64,000 bases of DNA from CAYQTE01 sp964420285 (GTDB lineage Bacteria > Planctomycetota > Phycisphaerae > Tepidisphaerales > Tepidisphaeraceae), in the NCBI GenBank assembly GCA_964420285.1, contig CAYQTE010000007.1:1-64000 (forward strand), given 5' to 3'. This document shows positions 59,650 to 64,000 of this stretch, in pieces. The notes under the pieces were generated by a model that was not told where the DNA came from, searched no databases, and worked only from the letters and a program-made list of their open reading frames with translations. The translations under genes were made by a program, and so were the position numbers. The first letter of the stretch is position 1. Each line of letters begins with the position of its first letter.

Positions 59650-59914
59650 AATCAACTTCCTCAGTTATTGTAGCACGGCGGCTGCTGATCAGTCGGATGG
59701 CCTCACCGCGTTCTGTGTACGCGACTATAAGCAATCGGCCGCGCGCTGAGATTCCGATGCGCACCCATCTGTCCTCATCCCTGGAGTGTTCCAAGTCCGG
59801 AATGACGAGCGACAGAGGATCGCCGAACACCGTTTTCGCCTCCTCAAACGCGACTCGATGTTTGCGAAGATTCGCTGCAGCCTTGGCTTCATGCCATTCG
59901 AACGTCAATCCCAT
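59615..59914 (-). CDS. BrnT-family toxin
   Basis: A 99-residue BrnT-like ribonuclease toxin: LTFEWHEAKAAANLRKHRVA (family start FEWDxxKAxxNxxKHGVxF), FEEAKTVFGDPLSLVI and RLLIVAYTERGEAIRLISSR (conserved ARxxT replaced by RRATITEEVDYE). I chose the Met at 59914, which gives the family start. The gene order is toxin first, then the overlapping antitoxin, as in BrnTA. The catalytic Arg/His/Glu set looks largely kept. Confidence 0.85.
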   Translation of the reverse strand: MGLTFEWHEAKAAANLRKHRVAFEEAKTVFGDPLSLVIPDLEHSRDEDRWVRIGISARGRLLIVAYTERGEAIRLISSRRATITEEVDYEKTNKRLGGG

Positions 59915-59968
59915 ACCACGGATTGTACTGCGGGACGTTCGGCTTTGGCATAGCGCAAGGAGCAAGCG

Positions 59969-61825
59969 CTATTGGTTATTCCTGTCCAAGTTCGCTTCCC
60001 TGACCAAAACGAAAATCGCCTCGGTGGCGTTGCGGTTGGGGTTGTCTTCGACGAAACGGCCTTCTTCACGGTTGAGGCAGACTTTGCGCACGATCGAAAT
60101 GCCCAGGCGATGGCATAGGTCTTCGACATCGAGGATCGAGGCGAAGCGGCGGTTGGGGGTGTCGTACCAGTCGAAGCCAAATGAGCCTTCCATCTTGGGC
60201 GAACGGCCGTCACGCCAGAACATTTCGCGCAGGCGGCGATAGGCGAAGTTGGGGAAGCTGACGATGGCCAACCGGCCGATGCGGACGATCTCGTTCAGGA
60301 TTCGCTCGGTGTCGGCGATGCATTGCAAGGCTTGTGAGAGCACGACGGCGTCGAATTGATGGTCGCGGAAAGCGGCCAGGGATTTTCCGACGTCGGCATG
60401 GACGACATCCAGGCCGCGTTGCACACAGGAGATGATGGCGTCGGGCTCCAGTTCGACGCCCATTCGCCGCCCGGGCGCGGCGCGGGAGAGGCGCGACAGC
60501 AGTTCGCCGTTGCCGCAGCCGAGGTCCAGGACACTGGCGCCCGGCGGAACGAGGCCGAGAATGGCCGAGTGATCGGGACGGTTGCCCGTGAAGATCGGCA
60601 GTGGCGCCAGCGCGGCGGGCGGCTGAGGCTCAGGTGTTTGCGACCCGGCCGCGACCTCATCATTGCCGACGAGAAACGCGCGGATCAGGCCGCCGTATAT
60701 GTTCAGGCTGTCGGAGAGAAGAAACGCGTCGTGGCCGGAGGATGTTTGCACCTGGCAGGAACTGACGGGTTTGTCCCTGCCGATCAGGGCATCGACAATT
60801 TGTTGGCTTTGTTGCGCAGGAAACAGCCAATCGCTGGAGTAACTGATGACCAGCCACCGGCACGTGGCCGGGGCAAAGGCATCGCTCAAGGCGGCGTGCG
60901 AGTGGCCGAGATCGAACAGGTCCATCATCAGGGAGAGCGTGACGTAGCTGTTGGCGTCAAATCGCTCGACGAACTTGTCGCCCTGGTGGGCCAGATAGGC
61001 GCCGACGGAAAAACGCTTCTCGAATGCAGTGTGGACGTCAACCGGACGCAATCGGCTGGGATCGAACTTGGCGGTCATCGCCTCCTGCGAGAGGTACGTG
61101 ATATGGCCGAGCATGCGGGCGATGGCCAAGCCGACGGCCGGTCCCGGCGGGCGATCGTAATAGTTGCCGCCGTGATAATTGGGATCGCGGAGGATGGCGT
61201 TGCGGGCGACGACGTCAAATGCCAGAGCCTGGCTGCTGAGTCGAGCGGCCGTGGCGATGAGAACGCACGAATGGATGCGATCGGGGTAGCGTGTGGCCCA
61301 GAGCATGGCCTGCTGGCCGCCCATCGAGCCGCCGACGACGGCATGAAGGCGCGCGATGCGCAGATGATCCAGCAGTCGGCGATGCACCTCGACGGTGTCG
61401 CCGATGGTGGCGGTGGGGAATGCGGCGGCATAGCGGCGCTGGGTCGCGGGGTTGATGGAATTCGGTCCGGTCGTGCCGCGGCAGCCGCCAAGAATATTGG
61501 GGCAGATCACGAAGAAACGATCGGTGTCGATAGACTTGCCCGGCCCGACGACGATGTCCCACCAGCCGGGCGAATCGGCCGGATCGTGCCGCGCCACGTG
61601 CGAATCGCCGCTGAGGGCGTGGCAGATCAGGACTGCATTGCTGCGAGCGGCGTTGAGCGTTCCGTAGGTCTCGTAGGCGACGGTGACCTCTTGAAGCTGC
61701 CCGCCGAGTTCGAGCGCGAGCGGTTGGGCGAATGTCACCGACTTGGCATGCGGCAAAGCGGCGGCGGAGCGGACTCTGTCGCTGCTTTCAAAAATCGCCT
61801 TGTCGGCCGCTTCGGCTTCGTTCAT
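59969..61825 (-). CDS. metX: fusion: homoserine O-acetyltransferase (MetX) + MetW methyltransferase-like
   Basis: A 618-residue protein. Residues about 25-385 are MetX, acetylating homoserine: VAYETYGTLN, LICHALSGDSH, ILGGCRGTTGPNSINP and the nucleophile Ser167 in VVGGSMGGQQA, with the triad Asp332 (SDWLFP) and His365 (SSGHDAFLL). A Pro-rich linker (about 396-410) leads to MetW (about 412-618): VLDLGCGNGELLSRL, FDAVVLSQALQCI and RLAIVSFPNFAYRRLREMFW. MetW is normally a separate protein encoded beside metX. It overlaps metY by ATGA (61822-61825). Confidence 0.93.
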   Translation of the reverse strand: MNEAEAADKAIFESSDRVRSAAALPHAKSVTFAQPLALELGGQLQEVTVAYETYGTLNAARSNAVLICHALSGDSHVARHDPADSPGWWDIVVGPGKSIDTDRFFVICPNILGGCRGTTGPNSINPATQRRYAAAFPTATIGDTVEVHRRLLDHLRIARLHAVVGGSMGGQQAMLWATRYPDRIHSCVLIATAARLSSQALAFDVVARNAILRDPNYHGGNYYDRPPGPAVGLAIARMLGHITYLSQEAMTAKFDPSRLRPVDVHTAFEKRFSVGAYLAHQGDKFVERFDANSYVTLSLMMDLFDLGHSHAALSDAFAPATCRWLVISYSSDWLFPAQQSQQIVDALIGRDKPVSSCQVQTSSGHDAFLLSDSLNIYGGLIRAFLVGNDEVAAGSQTPEPQPPAALAPLPIFTGNRPDHSAILGLVPPGASVLDLGCGNGELLSRLSRAAPGRRMGVELEPDAIISCVQRGLDVVHADVGKSLAAFRDHQFDAVVLSQALQCIADTERILNEIVRIGRLAIVSFPNFAYRRLREMFWRDGRSPKMEGSFGFDWYDTPNRRFASILDVEDLCHRLGISIVRKVCLNREEGRFVEDNPNRNATEAIFVLVREANLDRNNQ

Positions 61826-63126
61826 GTCTGCGATGCCTTCAATGCCTGGTCGAGGTCGGCAATGATATCGCGGATGTCCTCAAGGCCGATGGAGAGGCGC
61901 ACGAATTCCGGGGTGACGCCGGTCTGCATTTGTTCCTCGCCGGTCAACTGCGAATGCGTGGTCGATGCCGGATGGATGACCAGGCTCTTGGCGTCGCCGA
62001 TATTGGCCAGGTGGCTGAACAGTTTCACGTTGCGAATGATCTTTTCACCAGCGGACTTGCCGCCCTTGATGCCGAAACCGATGATCGCGCCCTGGCCGTC
62101 GGGAAGGTATTTGCGGGCAAGGGCCGCGTCAGGATGTTCGGGCAAACCCGGATAGCTTACCCACGCGACGGCCGGGTGCTTTTGCAGGAACTTTGCCACG
62201 GCAAGGGCATTTTCGGAATGTCGCTGGAGGCGCAGGTGGAGCGTTTCCAAACCCAGGAGCGTGAGGAACGAACCGAACGGGCTCTGGCAGGCGCCGGTGT
62301 CGCGGAGCCAATGGGTGCGGATGTGGATGATGTAGGCGATGTTGCCGATGGGCCGCAGCGCCTCTTCGAACACCATGCCGTGATAGGACGGATCAGGAGC
62401 GGTAAATTCCGGCCACTTGGCCGGCTCCTTGGCCCAGGGGAATTTGCCGCTGTCGACGATCGCTCCGCCGATGTGTACGCCATGTCCAGCGATGAACTTG
62501 GTCGTGGAATAGACGACGATGTCAAAGCCGTGTTCGATGGGGCGGAACAGGGCTGGAGTGAGAACGGTGTTGTCGATGATTGCCGGCAGGCCGTGGCTGT
62601 GGGCGATATCGGTCAGCTTCTTGTAATCCGGGACGTCGTTCTTGGGGTTGCCGATCGATTCGATATACACGGCGCGCGTGTTCTTATCGACGAGTTTGCT
62701 CAGCGATTCGGGTTTGCCCGGATCGAAGAACCGCACTTCGATGCCGAGGTTCTTGAGGGTCTGGCTGAAGAGCGTCCAGGTTCCGCCGTAGAGATTGGTG
62801 GAGGAAATGAAATTCTGTCCAGCGTGGACGATGGTAAGCAAAGCGGCGGTGATGGCGGCCTGACCTGAGGCGAAAGCAAGACCGCCCGCTCCGCCGTCGA
62901 GTGCGGCCAGACGTTTTTCCAACACGTCGGTGGTGGGATTCATCAGGCGGGTGTAGATGTTTCCAAATTCGCGCAGGCCGAAGAGATTTGCCGCGTGTTC
63001 GGGGCTGTTGAAGACGTACGAGGTCGTGGCGTAGATCGGGACGGCGCGGGAGGTGGTGGCGGAATCGACCTCCTGCCCGGCGTGGAGAGCCAGTGTGGCA
63101 AGATGAGAAGACGAAGGAATCGACAT
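61822..63126 (-). CDS. metY: O-acetylhomoserine sulfhydrylase (MetY)
   Basis: A 434-residue PLP enzyme that makes homocysteine from O-acetylhomoserine and sulfide. Blocks: TLALHAGQEVDSATTSRAVP, REFGNIYTRLMNPTTDVLEK, ASGQAAITAALLT, STNLYGGTWTLFSQTLKNLG, NTVLTPALFRPIEHG and the PLP-lysine block YSTTKFIAGHGVHIGGAI. The end LFSHLANIGDAKSLVIHPAS, THSQLTGEEQ, FVRLSIGLEDIRDII is typical of MetY rather than cystathionine synthase. GGAAA lies before the ATG. It is the first gene of the methionine operon. Confidence 0.94.
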   Translation of the reverse strand: MSIPSSSHLATLALHAGQEVDSATTSRAVPIYATTSYVFNSPEHAANLFGLREFGNIYTRLMNPTTDVLEKRLAALDGGAGGLAFASGQAAITAALLTIVHAGQNFISSTNLYGGTWTLFSQTLKNLGIEVRFFDPGKPESLSKLVDKNTRAVYIESIGNPKNDVPDYKKLTDIAHSHGLPAIIDNTVLTPALFRPIEHGFDIVVYSTTKFIAGHGVHIGGAIVDSGKFPWAKEPAKWPEFTAPDPSYHGMVFEEALRPIGNIAYIIHIRTHWLRDTGACQSPFGSFLTLLGLETLHLRLQRHSENALAVAKFLQKHPAVAWVSYPGLPEHPDAALARKYLPDGQGAIIGFGIKGGKSAGEKIIRNVKLFSHLANIGDAKSLVIHPASTTHSQLTGEEQMQTGVTPEFVRLSIGLEDIRDIIADLDQALKASQT

Positions 63127-63144
63127 TGAACTATTTCCTTTCTG

Positions 63145-63215
63145 AGCGGAAGACCGCTGGTGTTACCTCAAGGCGGCCGATCGTTCCTACCGTACGGCCT
63201 CATCGCTGACGGTCG
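63145..63215 (-). ncRNA. candidate structured leader of the metY operon
   Basis: Between a predicted promoter and the metY start the minus strand has a hairpin of AGCGG-TCTT-CCGCT (63145-63158) just before the ribosome site AGGAAA, and a possible second stem GGCCG...CGGCC further upstream. I find no match to SAM-I, SAM-II or SAH riboswitch core motifs. A regulatory leader is a guess from position and folding only. Confidence 0.25.
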
Positions 63216-63245
63216 TTTCTACACCATCGAGTGGCGACGTGTCCA
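63216..63245 (-). promoter_or_regulatory. candidate metY promoter
   Basis: On the minus strand, -35 TGGACA (63240-63245 in window order) and -10 TAGAAA (63216-63221) are 18 bases apart. Transcription would start near 63209, giving a leader of about 80 bases. Confidence 0.35.
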
Positions 63246-63330
63246 GATTGGGGCGACAAATCCGGCCGCAATGCCCTGAGCGGCATCAGGCGGCGGTTGT
63301 CGCGGTTCGGCGTCCATTCAGATTAGGGCC

Positions 63331-64000
63331 TTACTGGCGCAATGCCGAATTGGCGTTTGGTTTGCAAATAACACGCAAGATCCGGCCGTCGGAAAGACCA
63401 AGGAACACGAGCTTGTCGTCTGAATCGAATCGATAAGGCGAAGGGAAATGGTCGTCGATGACGTTGCTACGGCCAAAAGCTTCAGACACGATTGGCACGT
63501 ATTGCCCGATCTCGTGTCCGTCGAGCACCATGAGCCAGTGCCCATCCTTTCGCGCCGCGTAGGCGTAATGCTGACTGTCGGGGCTAAAAACCGGTGCGAG
63601 AACGCTTTCGTAAACCGGACCCTCCTTATTGCCCAAGACAGTCAGCCAGCCACGCGGTGTGCTGTCGACTCCCCCCATGATGTCGTAAGCCGAATAAGCC
63701 AACGCTCGGCCATCCGGGCTGAACGTGATACCGTAGATGCGTGCGTATTCTTTCCCCTCTAGCCCATCCAGGTTCACGTGGTGATAGTGGTAAACAACTC
63801 CGCGGTTGGCGCCCTGAACCCTCTGCTGGTCGAAAGCCAAGTGTTTGCCGTCCGGGCTGAAAGTGATGTGCGAAACAACCGGGCGTGCGCCTGTCCTTTG
63901 AGCGGCGCCGTCGTTTTCAACTATTGGCGGCCCTGTCCGTCCGTCCAAGACAATTGAAGTAGTGCCCGCACTCACGTCGAGGGGGTCCTTTGTCTCCGCA
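63331..64000 (-). CDS. WD40/TolB-like beta-propeller protein, N-terminus cut by the window
   Basis: At least 223 residues. The frame is open to the window end (the residues before the GTG at 63975 read AETKDPLD), so the gene probably starts outside. TolB-like repeats are visible: ITFSPDGKHLAFDQQR, ITFSPDGRALAYSAY, PVFSPDSQHYAYAARKDGHW and DSDDKLVFLGLSDGRI. WLTVLGNKEGPVYESVLA and LMVLDGHEIGQYVPIV alternate, as in exported PD40 proteins. The stop is at 63331-63333. The function is unknown. Confidence 0.7.
   Translation of the reverse strand, partial: AETKDPLDVSAGTTSIVLDGRTGPPIVENDGAAQRTGARPVVSHITFSPDGKHLAFDQQRVQGANRGVVYHYHHVNLDGLEGKEYARIYGITFSPDGRALAYSAYDIMGGVDSTPRGWLTVLGNKEGPVYESVLAPVFSPDSQHYAYAARKDGHWLMVLDGHEIGQYVPIVSEAFGRSNVIDDHFPSPYRFDSDDKLVFLGLSDGRILRVICKPNANSALRQ

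Noticed and set aside
63127..63245. A known SAM riboswitch before metY.
   Set aside because: I could not find the conserved core sequences of SAM-I, SAM-II or SAH riboswitches; it is listed only as a possible structured leader.
1..64000. tRNA, rRNA or tmRNA genes.
   Set aside because: Reading by eye for T-arm and acceptor patterns showed none; a tool search would be more certain.

Overview
The window looks like a chromosomal segment of a planctomycete (Planctomycetota, most likely Phycisphaerae or a relative). This is an inference from content, not a database match. The base composition is GC-rich. There is a run of very divergent prepilin-like genes, several small membrane proteins with a CGYxL...CPECG zinc ribbon, two Tat-exported Gfo/Idh/MocA proteins, DapL-type lysine synthesis, an LptD-type outer-membrane protein beside FabI, and many families of dispersed palindromic repeats. 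Nearly all of the sequence is coding. I saw no rRNA, tRNA, CRISPR array, transposase or prophage genes.

Layout. 1-6740: carbohydrate genes (SMP-30/gluconolactonase-like protein, two Tat-exported oxidoreductases, a GH29 alpha-L-fucosidase). 6776-9218: small unknowns, a methyltransferase and ScpB. 9254-10017: a PIN (DUF3368)/UPF0175 toxin-antitoxin pair. 10081-17941: two unknown membrane proteins, YchF, a phosphoesterase, YidC and MnmE. 18034-19589: an AbiE toxin-antitoxin pair. 19602-21611: endonuclease IV and an M29 aminopeptidase, convergent. 22198-31965: five consecutive pilin/pseudopilin-like genes ending in a ~1550-residue GspK-like protein. 32068-42495: a four-helix-bundle protein, ArgS, an S41 protease, a TPR/O-GlcNAc-transferase-like protein, DapL and two unknown exported or anchored proteins. 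42496-43834: a decayed gene graveyard full of repeats. 43835-50701: FabI, LptD, CCA-adding enzyme and rhamnulokinase. 50845-54278: unknown membrane proteins and lipoproteins plus Hpt. 54446-59192: MFS transporter, GH88 hydrolase, a CoaD-HD fusion and a secreted beta-sandwich protein. 59332-59914: a BrnT-type toxin-antitoxin pair. 59969-63126: a metY / metX-metW fusion operon. 63331-64000: a beta-propeller protein cut by the window edge.

Working units. metY and the metX-metW fusion overlap by 4 bases and form a methionine (acetylhomoserine/sulfhydrylation) operon. hpt and a PH-domain gene overlap by 4 bases. CoaD-HD and GH88 overlap by 4 bases and are followed by the MFS gene. yidC-mnmE is the classic pair. 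The pilin-like genes are translationally coupled or close together. Fucosidase, GH88, rhamnulokinase and the Tat oxidoreductases point to use of complex polysaccharides.

The most unusual feature is the repeats. One palindromic family (core CCCTGTACTCAGGG) is translated in frame inside MnmE, inside a prepilin leader and at the C-terminus of the TPR protein, each time giving a PSPC(T/N)xGEG peptide. A second family, octamer arrays of GTGACARG facing inverted GTCACC arrays, forms bracketed elements. One of these carries a four-helix-bundle gene and lies exactly between the stop codons of two convergent genes.
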